Shown here: piece by piece, positions 43,223-56,993 of the stretch
Layout of the letters: each line of letters starts with the position of its first letter
Numbering within the stretch: the stretch's first letter is position 1
NCBI GenBank assembly: GCA_014529385.2
Contig: CM043962.1
Location: 53,341,905-53,405,904, forward strand
Source of the DNA: Adiantum capillus-veneris
Lineage: Eukaryota; Streptophyta; Polypodiopsida; Polypodiales; Pteridaceae
DNA: 64,000 nucleotides
Reading direction: 5' to 3'
Notes under the pieces: generated by a model
Told to the model about the DNA's origin: nothing
The model's input: the letters and a program-made list of their open reading frames with translations, nothing else
Database searches by the model: none
Program-made: the position numbers and the translations under genes

Positions 43223-46200
43223 TTTCTTGATGAACTCGATAGCTTTAGGTAAAGTTATCTAATATCATCCAAATTGATAGCGAGATTCTGGATCCTTCAC
43301 ATACCTTGATATAGATCTCATCTTGCTCATTTATAAAACTCAATTTGTCTAAACTGGATGTCTTTCCTTATAAATAATTATTCTCATAGTGCTGCACTTG
43401 TATTCTCCTCTACTTCCATATATTAATGGATCCTTTTGTGGAAATTTGGATTATTCTTTTTGAAAAATTTATGTTTCTGGATCCATTTTATCAACACACT
43501 CTATGTCAATCTTGACGTGTAGCACTTCTTGTTTGAGATCTTCTTACGCAAACTATTTTAGCTATCTCTTTAAGAGTCTTCTACAAGAACCAATTTGTGG
43601 GTTTTCTATAGTCTTAGCCATTGAAGATATCAATGAAGCCTCTGAAAGGATCTCTACTTTGAGCACTCAGGCTTTTGTGGCATGCCTCTACCCAAGAGCC
43701 TACAAAATGTGATTAACCATTACAGTTTTCTACTACCACTCATCCACTTCTTTGGACTTCCCTTTAGCCTTCTAGACTAAATTTTTTATTTTTGGGACAT
43801 TGTGCTAAAAATGTCCCATAGTTTCCTCATGTGTAACAACTGAAATTTCTTATGGTAAAATCATTTTTGCCTCATCCTCAAGTAGATACATTTTAATACC
43901 TCACTCTTCTATCTATACCACTAGCGTTGACTCCATTCTTTCTGTTCATTAAAATTTTCTCTTGTGTGATGAGGAACACACATTTTCCTTCCCTAAAGTG
44001 GTTTATTTTCCTCTTATAATTGTTCCATAAATGACCAATTTCCTTCTAGTGTGTGGATTTTACACACATCAATTTAATGCTCTTTAAATTTTCACCTTAC
44101 GCACTTGGTGTCTACTTTATTAATCAAAGATATGGTCCCTAAGATCTCAAAAATCTACTTTGACAATTCCTTGATTGTCAGGATTTATTGACCCTAGCAT
44201 TGTGTTGCCCTACTATTGAAGAGCCTTTGGTTCACTTTTGGTGCAATTTGGTGGTCTAGTATAGCTAGTGTTAGTGGTTCCAATCCTAAAACTTCCTAGA
44301 TTGGTTTGTGTATTTGTGCCTCCTATTGCTCGTGTGGTTGACAATGTGACATCCAAGATGCTTCTAGACATAGTTAGGAACTTACCCCTCATGGCTAGAG
44401 TGACTAAGAGCTGGCAAATAGGGCATAGGAGAGCATGGAAGGTCACCAGAATCCACAACTTGAAGCTCTCCCTCTAACATCTAGAATGCAAATGAGAGGA
44501 AATATGGCCCAAGGAGATATACATACCTGAATTTTTCCGACACCCACTATCCTAGTGAGTATAATAGGCCTTATAATGTACTTTCGGATCAACAATTTCT
44601 GAAAACTGACATCCCTATACCTTTTTGTCGCATTCTGCTCCAGATGACTAGTGAGTTGAAGTGGCCATCGAGTTTTTTGATCAGATTTGGTTCAAAAAAA
44701 ATTGGTTGTTCCATTGAGCTTCAAGATTTGGCGTTTAAAGAAAAAATCCAATTCTGACATTTTTGCTCATTACTTTTGATTTTCTTGGATTTTATTATCT
44801 TTTATTACCAAACATTAAGGAAAATCTACCTTATTGCTCAAAAAATCCCATCCTATATGCAAAAAATACTAAAACACTCCTAAGTTTATTATTTGCGCAT
44901 ATTTTTGTGGATTACTCCATTTTTATAATGATTTTGGCTGGAAAACACACAATATAAGAAAAAACTGCACTATTTATGGCTTTTAGTAGTTATGTACAAT
45001 ATATACGCATATCAAGGGATTAACTCATTGCATTCCCCAATCACCGTGTTACATGGGCAGTCAACTAAATTATTCAAGAAAGATAGTACATTAACACACA
45101 ATTAATTCAAAACATTGCATGTATCTTTTCCAAGTCAATATTCTTTGTCCATTTTCATATTGTCTCCCGCCCCCATCCTTGCTTCAGTCTGCCACAATAA
45201 CTGAGTATTGTGGTTTTGTAATGTGTAGGTCTATGCATGGCCCTGATTGGCCCTATAACTCTATTGATGTCAATACAATTAAACACACTATGATGTGCAA
45301 GAGGTGGGTCTTGAATATTGTACTCAAGGGTTTTTGTTGGCGGGGCATGTTGTGATTGAACTCTCTTGAAGAGTAAACTCTATAGCACTTGAGCACGTTA
45401 TTCTATGGTGCAATATGTACCATCTACTGTGTTTTGATTGGAAATCATAGTTGGTTGGTTTGACTTTAGGTATCCACTTGTACCTGATGGATGTTGGTTT
45501 GAGTTGCGGTGGGGTCTTTGGTACCAATAGACTGACTTTTCTATTTTCGGCAGTTGGCCTTCTACTTTGAGTTGCACTTTTCTTCTTTGGTTTCCATATC
45601 CATTTCATCAAGTTATAGTAGTGGTTCTTGTTGAAAAGATGGATACAATTGGTTTCTCTTAGGGTTGTGGAAGTGCATAGAAATATACAAGGCACCTAGA
45701 TTTGCTGAGAATGGTTGACCAATTGACTTTTGGGTATTCAAACTTGCCTCGCTCCCTGCATTGGTGGAGTAGTAGTAGAAGCGTTTATTGGAGTTATAGT
45801 TGTAATTGTGGTCGATGACTTATGCTTGTTTGATAGGAAATCACCTAAAGCTTCCTTCCATTCCTCTTTATTGTGCAGGCAAATGGTACTTTTAGTTGTC
45901 CTCCTTTGAGTGTGAGCTCTAGAATTTTGGCAGCTTAGTCCTAAATTTATGTGTAGGTTCTCATCCATGGAACACCTAATATTAGGTTCTCATTCATGTG
46001 TTCATCCACTATACATATGAAAGTATGGGGGAAAGAGAATCCATGAACCATAATCTTCAAGTTGATTTTTCCTAGGGTTGGAATGACACTCTTGTTGCAG
46101 CCCTTGACAGTGTCTCGATAGCACTCAAGTGGTTGAGTAGTTGCTATGCGCGGTAAGTGGAATAATTGACTACATTGACTCGGGCTCTTGTATTTTCCAA

Positions 46201-46449
46201 AGCTTTAACTTTGTAATCATCGTTCATATTCGCATTGATTTTCATATCAGACCATATAGCCACTTGTCACGAGTCTCGTCCTCATCCTCTTCTAAGGGTT
46301 GAATGTGGAGGATATTGAGTGATACAGCTTGGAGAACAGGTTGTCTTGCAGCTTTTTGTTTGAGAACTTGAATGTGAGATTCTTCTTGAGCCTCCTCAAT
46401 ATCCTGTTCTTGTTTAAGTTTCCTTTCCTTTGATGCATGATTTATCTAT
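43223..46449. other. unassigned, probably eroded retroelement sequence
   Basis: No domain I can name. Two minus-strand ORFs of over 75 codons (44213-44458 and 45324-45695) have no recognised similarity. Confidence 0.4.
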
Positions 46450-49408
46450 AGAAGTTCATTAGTTATGGGAAGGTTGTATTTGCAGAGTCGACATCCACTA
46501 ATCTAGTTTTCCATGATTTCTCCATCTACCGTGGCTAATTTGACAACCCCACTTGGTGAAACATCTTCAATTACAAAAGGACCATGTCCTTTTTTTTGAA
46601 CTTGGATATATGTTGTTTCAACGAATATACTAGGACTAAATCTCCTGGTATAGAACTTTAGTCAGTAAATGCGAGTCAAAGAACTACTTTTGTTTATTTT
46701 TTTGTGCGTATATATGGACAATGGATGCTAAACATTGTTCATCTAGGCTTTCTAAGCCCTTGAGTCATTTTGACAACTCATGTCCTTTCCATTCCAGCTC
46801 AGTTGTAAATGTGAGTGAGGGTAATAAGAACTCCATTGGCAATATTGCATCCAGGCCATAGACCAAGTTAAAAGGAATCGTGTTCAGAGCCATTTTAAGG
46901 GAAACTCGATAAGCCCATAAGGCAAAGTGAAGACGCATTTCCCTCTTTGATTTGCCTCAACTAACAATTTTGGTTAGTACAAAGCTCAAACCTTTGTTTT
47001 AATGATCACTTACATGCTTAATAGAAAGTCCGTATAGAGTAAAAACGCATTTGTATAGGAATCCAATCATGGTTCTTGCATCGTTCTTTCAGGTGTCTCG
47101 TGCCTCATTCCACTTGGTTAAGTAATCTATTTCCACAATAATATATTGTGATTGAGTTTTGTAAACTGGTGGTTGTATGGGACCTACAAAGTCTATACCT
47201 TATTTAGCAAATGTGCGTGCTCCCATCATAGGTTGTAGTGGAATATTATCCATTCTTGTTGTCATCTTTACTTGTTGGCACAAATCACATCATTGAACAA
47301 AATCTTTCACTTCAACAAATAAAGCTGACCACCAAATGCCTACCATCAGTATAACCTCGGTTGTGGTCTCACGAGAGAAGTGACCCCCCGCTAGACCTCC
47401 ATGAGCTTGTTCCATAATAGGACGGTATTCCTCTTCATTGGCACATACTCTGAGTTGTTGGTCTTTCTTGTGTCAATAGAATTGGTTTAAAATCATTATG
47501 CAATTTGCTGCCTCAATTTCTATAGTCCTTTTTGGTCTTTTACTAATGACTTCTGGGAATATTATGTTAGTCAATTACTCAACTAGGTATCTTCTTTACA
47601 TGGCATGGGGTATGGTGGATTTTTTTAACATCTATAGAAATCATTCATGTAGTGATGAAGATCTCTCTTCATGGTAGGCACCCAACCAGGTTAGTCTTTG
47701 CAGGTTTTGGTCTAGTGAAAAGTGTAGACCTAAGATTGTGGTATGAGCTTGACTCAAGTAAGCATCTTGCTCCTTAGGATTGATGCACAAGAGCAAGATT
47801 CCATCCTTATTTTTATGATACAATCTTCCCACCAACAATTGATATACAGTCGATTGCTCAATCAATCGTTGTGTAACGCGAATTGGTATTTGGGAATCAA
47901 TCAATCGTGCTGTAATATGAATCATGGAGTAAGGCTTGATGGTCTACGAAGAAGACAAACTTGTTAGCTAACAAGTAGTGTGGAAATTTCTTGGCTAAAT
48001 ACACCATACCAAGACCTTCTCCTTTTGTGGTTGTATAGTTATTTTCCGCCAAGTTTAATTTTCTATTAGCATAGGAGATAGGAAAGTTTATTGCTCCTTA
48101 TCTCGACTCGGCTAAGATGCAACCAATGGCATAACTTAAAACATCAATGTGTATGTGGAACACTTTGTTCCCGTTTGGAGCTTTTAGTATTGGTGCCAAG
48201 CTTAAAGCTTGCTTAAGCTTTTGGAAGGATTCCTCACATTCATCAGTCCATTGAAGTGAGTGATAAGGCTATATATGGGCCGAGCAATTACCGCATACAT
48301 GTAGATAAATCTACCATGGTAACCACAATTTCCCATAAATGCCTACACTTCTTTGACAATTTTCTATCTAGCCATTTCCACAATTACTACCACCTTTTCC
48401 ATGTCTATGGCTATACCATTTTTTGACACAACGTCCAAGAATTTTGCCTTCTCTAACGATAAACATATATTTTTCGGGATTTAAGAAAATCCTATATAGA
48501 TGGTATTTCTCAAAGACACATCGTAAACGTACATAATAACTTTCTCATTCTATGGAGTGCACTCAAAGATCATCCATGTATACTTCCAAGAACTTCTGTA
48601 GATACTCCTTAAAGGCACGATTCCTTAACCACTAGAATGTTGCTAGTGCATTTGTCAATCCAAAAGGCGTTACTCAATAAGCAAACATTCCGCACTCCGT
48701 GGCGAAGGCCGTTATGTATTGTTCCTTGGGATAAATAGCCAATTGGTTGTATCTAGAGAAACCATCCAAAAAGCTACAGGCTTCCTTGCCAGCTACTCAT
48801 TCTAGCATGTGATCGGTGATGGAAAGAGGATAGTTATTATGTATGGTGGCAGAGTTCACCTTTTTGAGATTTACACACACTCTAAAATTTTCAATCCTTT
48901 TAGGCACCACTACAATTGGTGATACCCAATTAGTGTGTTCTTTTTCATAGATAAACTCAGTCTCCTTGAGTTTCTCTATCTCTTCCTTGATTATCTTAAC
49001 AAAGGTTCCACTATAGGTGTATGGTCTTTCTTTACTTGGCTTAACATCATCTCTCATAGGGATAGTGTGCTAGCATATGGCAGGATCCACCCCTTTGAGA
49101 TATTTATAAGACCATGCAAAAACATTATTGTATTCTTTTAACGTTCTCGTGATAATTTCCTCTTCTTCTAGTGTTAGATCCTTGGCTATGTATGCCGGTT
49201 TTGGTTCGTCTCCAGGCTTGGCAAGGTCAATGTTTTTGGCCTTTTTGAGCCCTTCACAGGACTTTTCCTGTTCTATTAATTGTTGCAAGGGTTGCTTTAC
49301 AATGATCCTGTGATCTTGTAAAGCGTATTTCTTATAATGCGCTGGTACACTAGTTTTCCCCGATTTGTCACTATTTGATTCCATTTTCGTGGTCCATACT
49401 TCTTTCAA
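46450..49408 (-). pseudogene. Ty3/gypsy pol remnant (RT, RNase H, integrase)
   Basis: Minus strand, in order: linker with FAWSYKYLKGVDP (about 49090), RT start WVSPIVVVPKR and FRVCVNLKKVN (49057-48797), FLDGFSRYNQLAI, VTPFGLTNALATF, catalytic VYMDDL (about 48580), RNase H with LKAPNGNKVFHIHIDVLSYAIG and FFVDHQALL (about 48200-47930), and the integrase core GIDFVGPIQP with QYIIVEIDYLTKWNEA (about 47110-47190) and LVYGLDAILPMEF near 46850. Numerous stops and shifts. The YMDD box and integrase Asp are still present. LTRs were not found. Confidence 0.82.
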
Positions 49409-50949
49409 GGTTCATTTTAGTTCTTTGTATTTTTTTTTTCACTCCATCTTGGTCATCAGAGGCTCTTTCATCTTAATTTTATCTGGCTTAATCGACCTTG
49501 GTTCCATTTGGTGTTGTATCTTTGCAGGCTTTACGTTTGGATATCTTCTAGTTATCTTGTCTTTTATGCAGTCCAGTGCGTTCACTTCCATCAAGAATTG
49601 AGTTTTGGTGTCCAATGGCCATTTTTTATCTTTATTTATTACGTTATGGTCTTATTTTTCTCGGTATCTTTGGTGCTGGTTTGGAAACTCAATAAATATT
49701 TCTTCCCCTCCTCTGAGTAGAAGCTTGGCTCTTACTTGCTTAGAGTTTGATCCCCCTGTTGTAATTAACTCTTCTTCCTACTTGTTTGTAGCAGCATAAA
49801 AGTGTTGAGAGAAAACTTGATGCTCCTTGATCTTTTCAATTTATATTATTTGGATGAGGACTATATCATAGCCGTCATTGTCACAAAAATGTGTAGGTGT
49901 AAATGCATTAGTACATACATCCATGGTGGCTAGGATTTGAGTCCATCAACAGGGTTCAATAAAATGTTCAAGGAATGGTTCTGGTATGTAATCTATGTCA
50001 TTTACATCTCTGTCCATAACACAATCTTCCTTTCGTAAGCTTCCCGATTGAGAAGCACCACACATCCAAATTGGAGTGTTTTTATGTCCCCATGATGGCT
50101 GTTCAATTTTTTGCATAAGTTTCAAAGTCTACAAAAAAAAATTGTTTTAAATTTTGTAGAGTTTGATTGTTCTGATCCCCAATCTCCATACAACAGTTGT
50201 TTATCTAGTTTCATGGGTGATCAATCAAACCAAACTTCTTTCATTGGTGCTGATTTCAGAGTCAAGCTCCCATCTTTCGATTCCCTAACTCATTTCCACA
50301 GGTAGTTCGGCCAATCATATTCAACTATTGTCAGACTCTATGATTGTGTTCGACCCACACCCTCTCCCTTCAAGCCGGTATCTCTCCCATTAATCCCTCA
50401 AACCAGCTATTTGGTAAGTGTGTCTCATGTGGACCTCTTCTTGTCCTCATGTCTCTCATTTCTCCCCTGTTATAGGTGGTTTCCACCTTTATTTCACTAC
50501 TGGCATCATTGCGGAGACCACTCCTTTACTGCCATTCCTTGTTGGTTAGCCATGCTCTCATAAGATCCAGCATTTGGATCCACATACCAATAATTTTTTT
50601 GTACGGTTCTTATGATCACTTCATGGATTGAGTGTCCCTAGTGCTTTGTTTGTTCAATGTACTTTGGAGTCATCATGACAAAGTTATCGTTGTAACAATC
50701 CGTAAAGAGATGAGTGGAGGTTTTGCTAGTCCCTTTTCCTTGATTTTGAAAATGTACACGATTTTCAAGGACGTCAATTGTCCTAATCTGGCATGGTTAG
50801 TCCATAACAAATCCTTAATATTTTTTTCTTCCTAGAAATAAACTCCAAGTCTTGGGTTATCAGTGGGGATGCTATTTTAATGCTTAAGGATCTATTAACT
50901 CATACCCTTCTAATTCTAACACTAGAGGTCCCTCCTTTACAGCCTTATA
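49409..50949. other. unassigned, possibly gag/protease remains of the preceding element
   Basis: This is where gag and protease of the 46-49 kb gypsy remnant would lie, but I cannot identify them. Short ORFs only. Confidence 0.35.
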
Positions 50950-52100
50950 TCTGATAATAGAGAATCAACTTCTAGTTCCCATTTATCCACTAATGAGTCA
51001 AGGTCTTGTTTCTTGCGATATTGTACACGCTTTCGGCCTTCATATAGGTCATCCTATTTGTTTTCCCTAACCTTCTCTTCAAAATCAATGGTATGGTCAT
51101 CTATCCTCATTGCAAACTCCTCATTTGGGTCCAAATAACTTTGGGCTTTATACTTGTTCGTCTTGAAAAATTCAAGATGTTCTTGAAATATTACCCTCTT
51201 GGTAAAAAATATCCACCAATAACAGATATGTAAACCCAATCGCACACAAGGAAATACAAAATCATACTAGACTCCTTTAAGATATTATGAACTTCTGTAA
51301 GAGATCTTGAAGCATCTTTCTCTTGACTCAATGGCACCCTCAATGACTTGCCTTGCTCTTGTTAAGTGCTTCCATTTTTATCTTCTTCAAGACAACAATT
51401 TGGGTTGTTAACTAATCAATCTTTCGTTTCTGAATAGACATTATGCATGCCTCATGCTCCTAGTCAATATGATGTTTCAAAACTAGGTCTTTGAGGTGCA
51501 TCATTTGCTTTTTATGTCCCTCTTCCTACTGGGATCTAGTCTATTTGAGTTGTGCTGTCAAAGTGGTCAAATCATCAATCTCCCTTGGATAATTACCTTG
51601 TTGGTAAAAAAAAAAAGTGTTTGATGATCCACACAAAAGTGAAACAACTTTCCTAGAGACCATTTATAGTGCCTCCCTCTCAGTCGTGGAATCTCCTCGT
51701 TCAACTATAGCAAAGTAGACTAGGTAGTTTGTCTTCTGATCAGGTTGGGCTAATATCTCTCTTGCCCCTCTCCCATCGCCATTCCAAACTCATCCACATG
51801 AACATAGGAATAAAATCCCAATATGGTTCACAAAGTATCATCTTCCTATTGATTGCCTCCTTCAACACTCGAAATGCGCTTCACAATTTGGGGTCCAAAA
51901 TAACTTCTTTGAGCCTTTTGAATCAACTTATATAGAGGAACCACCTTTGTTGCAAACATGTGAATGAATCATTGATAGAAATTGACATATACCAAGAATG
52001 AGCTTAGTTCAAATATAGTCGTTGGTGCTTTGGCTTGCTCAACACATATAATCTTATCATTTGCCATCTCAATAGCATTTCTAGAGACAATGTGTCCTAG
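50950..52100 (-). pseudogene. Ty3/gypsy RT/RNase H fragment, heavily decayed
   Basis: At about 51950-51860 two overlapping minus-strand frames give FATKVVPLYKLIQK and KGSKKLFWTPNCEAHFEC, together matching the FA..VAPL..L.KK..FVWT..C..AFE block between gypsy RT and RNase H. Near 51640-51600 FTFVWIIKHFFF resembles the RNase H VDHQAL box. The remainder has many stops. Only the family call is supported. Confidence 0.5.
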
Positions 52101-52470
52101 AGGTTGGCCTTTCCATACCATGAACATTGTATGTCCACATTAGTGAGATGCACGCTGATGGTAGCTGAGCTATTAAAAACCAAACCTCAGATGTGGAGAG
52201 ATGTTAATAGATGTCTTGAGAAAAAGGGAACCAAAAATTTGTTGAGATAATAGGTCAAGAAGTGGAGGATTGGAACAAAGAAAAAAGGATGCTAAGACAA
52301 TCCCCATTATAAAAATTGGTTACTATTGTGAAGGTGAAGATGGAAGCACCACATTACCTATAAAATCTTTATAAAAAAAAACCATGTCTATTCTAAATAG
52401 TGGTGTAGGTGATTCCACAACCATTAAATGTATTTGGATAAAATGGGGAAAACCTACTAGGCAAACATGA
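52101..52470. other. unassigned junction sequence
   Basis: Separates a minus-strand gypsy fragment from a plus-strand protease fragment. No feature seen. Confidence 0.4.
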
Positions 52471-53019
52471 ATGAAATTACAACTAGTTAATGGCCATATT
52501 GAGAAGCATATTGGAGGTCCAGAGCATGTAGTGATGACATCTTATGGAATTGAGTATGAGCATAAATTTTTTGTAGTAGATTTTGGTACCGAGAATACCT
52601 ATGATATTATTCTAGGAAGACCATTTATGCGGCATTTAAAAATGGTTCAAGACAAAGGCTATGTCTATATGTCCTTACACCACATGGAGACCCCTACACG
52701 GATCAACTTGAGGGACCATAGCTACACAAATGTACATAAGACTCTAAAGAAAGAATTCAATTTGGCTACATATGAAAAATCTAAAATACCAACATGGATG
52801 CATTCTAAAGCTCATCTATGGATGTGTAGAGCTTCTGAATATGAAAGCCTTACAAAAGAGGAATGTAAAGGGGATAGGTTATTTGAAGATTTTGATTACA
52901 TACATGAACCTTTCCCAGAAGAAAGAATAAAACCCCTACAGTGGAGTCAAATTTTATCCTGTTTAGATTTGTGTGTGACTGAAATGACCCCGACAAAGTT
53001 TTGTGACAATTTTGCATGA
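52471..53019 (+). pseudogene. Ty3/gypsy aspartic protease C-terminal fragment
   Basis: Plus-strand ORF of 182 codons. EYEHKFFVVDF and NTYDIILGRPFMRHLKMVQD match the C-terminal half of retropepsins (the ILG..F motif). The catalytic DSG/DTG should lie upstream but is not recognisable. The following residues resemble the protease-RT linker. It is opposite in orientation to the neighbouring gypsy remnants, so it is a separate element or an inverted piece. Confidence 0.6.
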
Positions 53020-53704
53020 TAAATGGGTTTCAAGAACGAGACGATCGTGAAGGAAAAATGAATGATGGTGTAATGCTAGAGGTAGAGATTAGTGTGCAAT
53101 GTTTGCATGTGCACGATGAGATATTTGTTAGGGATCTTACCATGGTTAATGACACATAAAGTATTCTAGACAAGAGTAAAGAGCAAGACGATAAGTGTTT
53201 TCATGACACAATAGGTGCCCTAGAAAATCTCGAGTTCAGCGTAGCTAATGAGAGATCAAAGGGTCCAGAAAGTGAGCCAGAAACAATGTTTGAGAAATTT
53301 TTGGATTTTCCCAAATCAAAGACCCCAACGGCAAAAGCAATACCAAGGTAAACAAACCAAAAGAGGGATCACAGGAGACCCAATGCCATGTGTAGAGGAA
53401 AAATTGTCTTATTTGATGCTTGTAGTCTAGCGTATGATTTCATAAAGGAAAAGGTGTCAACGAAACTCTCTACACTTCCTCAAAAGAATAGATCAAAGAA
53501 AAGAAAGCGAAAGGTTACTAAACCAGCTATTGCGGGAGCAAATCACACTACCTATGAAGTGCATGCAACACAACCTATATCGACATAATTTCCATCAAGT
53601 ACACATATGACACAATAGGCTCACGGAGGGAATCTCTTTAGCCTATCAACATGAGATCATCCCATGGATACAACACTCTGGAAGGCCAATGAAACCACTG
53701 TTAG
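53020..53704 (+). other. flank left of copia-2, possible gypsy linker remains
   Basis: Short plus-strand ORFs (53248-53430, 53388-53588) rich in Lys/Gln; no domain. The last five bases, GTTAG (53700-53704), are the target-site duplication of copia-2. Confidence 0.45.
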
Positions 53705-54026
53705 TGTTGAGATGTGGAGCTCTACACCTTGAGCTGGCATCCACTATGGATCTTGGCAGCTTACGGCATTTAATCACTGGCGCGTTACGTGACCGACACG
53801 GAGGATCTTTGCCAGTGATTCTACAGCTGGACTACACTTATAGTGCCAACCTAGTACGCTTCTAGTGAGTTCACACTTAGTGACCACATGTACATATGTG
53901 CTACTTTTCAGCTTTAGCACTTAGTCATTTTGTACTCTCTTTTCTGTGAAGAAGAAGAAGAAGCTTTCCGTCTATGTGTGCTTTGTGCTTGTCTTGTGTA
54001 GCTCTCTTGCATCCTCATTCTTTACA
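53705..54026 (+). repeat. copia-2 5' LTR
   Basis: TGTTGAGATG to TTTACA, 322 bp, matching the 3' LTR with about 12 substitutions. It includes a GAAGAAGAAGAAG run near the internal end. Confidence 0.95.
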
Positions 54027-54038
54027 TGGTATCAGAGC
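54027..54038 (+). other. primer-binding site, copia-2
   Basis: TGGTATCAGAGC directly after the LTR, an exact initiator tRNA-Met primer site. Confidence 0.92.
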
Positions 54039-54339
54039 CTGGTGCAGGCAAAAGAGGCTAAGAGAACAAGAGCATCACAATCCCTTCGTTTGCAATCCAC
54101 GACCAGATGGCAAAGGCGCCTCGTGCAGCGAAAATTTTTTTAGGGGTTTTTCGCACAAGTTTCTGAACAGGTCTCCAAAGTGCAGTATACAGAGATTTAC
54201 TATACAAGTACAGTGGTTGTATGTACGCTTGATTGTGGACACTTTTTGAGTGTAGAAAGCGTTACAGGTACCACGATAGCAGGTTCAGCAGATTTGCAAA
54301 TTTTTGCAGATTGCAGCTATTTTGTCTTAGTGCTTCAAG
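54039..54339 (+). other. copia-2 leader
   Basis: About 300 bases with no conserved ORF before the gag ATG. Confidence 0.6.
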
Positions 54340-55359
54340 ATGTCTGACGGTTTCAGTCAGATTGTTACTGAGAATCTTGAGAAAAATAACTACCCTGCAT
54401 GGAAGTTCAGAATAACAAATTTCCTAAAAGGAAAAAGTTATTGGGACTATGTAGAAGGAGACAATGAAAAGGAACCAGAGATTCCTGAGGCAAATGCTAC
54501 AGCAGAACAAAGGAAAGCTTTGAGGGACTGGCAACAAGGCCAAAGCAAAGTGATGTATTGGCTTTCTATGAGCATCATAGATGGCATGATGGGCTATCTA
54601 CAGGATGCTAAAACCCCCGCCATTGCATGGAGAAACTTAGGCAGAGTGTTTGAGGTGAACACCAAGGCCAGGAAGCTTCAACTAAAGTCGGAGCTAAATC
54701 AGGTTAAGAGGAACAACCTCTCAATCAATGATTATGCCTTGAAGATCAAGAGTATCATTGAGGCTCTTGGATCTATTAAAGTCTCAGTGGAAGACGATGA
54801 CATTGTCCATGCATGCTTGGATGGTCTAAGAGATGAGTATGTACATTTTAGGTCTTCCATGAATACAAGAGACGACATCCCCGTGTTCCAAGATTTGATT
54901 TCTATGCTTATTCTCGAGGAGAAGAACCTTGACACATCTTCTTCTCATGGAAGAAATAATTCTGAAGAGGCGTTCTATTCTAACTCCAACAGAGGTAGAG
55001 GTAGAGGTCGTGGTCGAGGCCCAAGGGGTTGCAGGGGCCAATTTCTGGAAGGTCAATCAAATCAAAACAATATAGGTGGCAGGGGAAACCAGTCTCAAGG
55101 TAGGGGGAGTCAAAGAGGTCGTGGTGCAGGATCAAGCAGGCAGCAGCATACTCCAGATAGCAGAGAATGTTGGACTTGTGGTGAAAGAGGTCACATGTCA
55201 CGTGACTGTCCAAAGGGAAAATCAAGTGGAAAAAGAGAACAGGGAAACTATGCATCTACTAGCAGAGATGCAGATGACAGTAAAAACGAGCGCATGTTTG
55301 TTATGCATCATGTAATGAATACAATGACTGCAAAGAATTCCACCCAGGATGATGTTTGA
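54340..55359 (+). pseudogene. copia-2 gag
   Basis: ATG 54340-54342, MSDGFSQIVTENLEKNNYPA. UBN2-type gag with NYPAWKFRITNFL at the start and KARKLQLKSELNQVK in the middle, then an Arg/Gly-rich stretch (about 215-265) and a CX2CX4HX4C zinc knuckle (CWTCGERGHMSRDC). It ends at TGA 55357-55359, exactly where a Trp is expected before YVDSGAS, so TGG became TGA. Gag would form the particle and bind RNA. The gag part itself has no internal stop. Confidence 0.93.
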
Positions 55360-56993
55360 TATGTGGATTCAGGTGCCTCTAATCATATGACGTCTCGTGG
55401 AGAGTGGTTTAGAGATATGCGCAAACCAGATGTGTCAGGCTATGTGCAGACAGGAGATGACACATCTCACCCCATTGCTCATGTAGGGGACATACCTCTA
55501 AATACGAAGAGTGGGAAATCAAAGTACTTAGCAGATGTACTTCATGTCCCAAACATTACAAAGAATCTTGTTTCTGTTGGACAAATGGTTGAGCAGGGTT
55601 TGCAAGTTCTCTTCAATCCAAATGGATGTTATGTAGAAGATTTCCAGAATGGCTGTAAGCTGATCACAGAGGGCAAATGTGTGGGCAGAATGTTTACACT
55701 GAATGTAGACATGCCTGAGGTAAAAGCTCCATTATTTGCACAGGGCACAGGTGTTGTGGCTGATGTTGACATTTGGCACAAACGCATTGGCCATGTCAAT
55801 GAGCAGAGATTGCGCAGCATGCAATCAAAACAGATTGTAAAAGGTTTGCCCAAATTCAAGGTGGATGGTATGCATAAAGTGTGTGCAGCATGCCAGTTTG
55901 GAAAACAGTCAAAGGGCTCATTTCCACATGAGCGCAATGTATGTAAAAAGCCACTTGAGGTGGTGCACACAGATGTTTGGGGTCCAACCGATAGTGCAAG
56001 TATACATGGTTGTAGGTATTATGTCTCTTTCATTGATGACCATACAAGGAAAGTATGGGTCTACTTCATGTGTAACAAAAGTGAAGTGTTTGGTCACTTT
56101 CAAGACTTCAAAGTCATGATTGAGAAGGAGACAGATATGCAAATCAAGACATTGAGGTCAGATGGAGGGGGAGAGTACTTCTCCAATGATTTTTTAGATT
56201 TTCTGCGAATGCATGGTATACGCAGGCAGTTTACATGCAGATATACTCCACAACAGAATGGGGTCGCAGAAAGGAAAAACAGGCACATTGCAGAGGTTGC
56301 ACGTGCATTGATGAATGAGAAGAACATGCCTCATCATTTCTGGGCTGAAGCCGTAAATACAGTTGTGTACATTATGAACAGGACACCTACAGCTGCGGTG
56401 CATGATGTAACACCTGAGGAAAAGTTTACAGGTACAAAGCCTGATTTGGCACACTTGAAAGTGTTTGGCTGCATAGCTTACGTGCATGTACCAGATGAGT
56501 TGAGTAGGAAATTGGATCCTAAAGCAGAGAAATGTATTCTTGTGGGATATTCCCTTGAACAAAAGGGGTACAGGTGCTACAATCCTACTACACGAGAATT
56601 ACGAGTGAGCAGAGATGTAGTCTTTGATGAGATGAGCAGCTGGTATAGTAATGCACATGGCACTATTGGGGCTGATGTAAAAGATGATGTGGTTGTACAA
56701 AATGTGAGGCCACAGTCACAGGTTTTGAGTGGACCACAAGAGTCCTCTTCTCGTGGCTCTGTTGAGAAACCATGGAATGGTAGACTACGTACATAGGTTA
56801 CTCCACCAACAAGTACAGGGAATGTATCACGAAAAGGAAAGGAAAAGGTTGATGAACCTCCCTTTATGGCTGATGCATCATCAGGTTTTTCACATGTAGA
56901 CATGGATTCAGATGGTTCTGAACAAAGTCTTGATGAGGAATTTGGAATTCCGGCTGTCAGGACACCTGGTGTAAGGAAAGTACAAGAAGATGC
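55360..56993 (+). pseudogene. copia-2 protease and integrase
   Basis: Same frame as gag. Retropepsin YVDSGASNHMTS, then the pre-integrase zinc region (WHKRIGHVNEQRL, CAACQFGKQ) and the integrase core with D in VHTDVWGP, D in LRSDGGGEYF and E in PQQNGVAERKNRH, and FGCIAYVHVP plus a GYS-type C-terminal motif. TAG 56794-56796 interrupts (CAG to TAG fits RLRTQVTPP). The frame continues to GATGC at 56989-56993, where copia-3 is inserted; it resumes in the same frame at 61834. Confidence 0.93.

Noticed and set aside
44213-44477. Overlapping 69- and 81-codon ORFs near 44.3 kb, and a TGTGACATCC-like LTR start at 44343
   Set aside because: No partner LTR, no domain; a chance match cannot be excluded.
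54027-54038. tRNA-like matches (TGGTATCAGAGC) at several positions
   Set aside because: These are primer-binding sites next to LTRs, not tRNA genes; no cloverleaf surrounds them.
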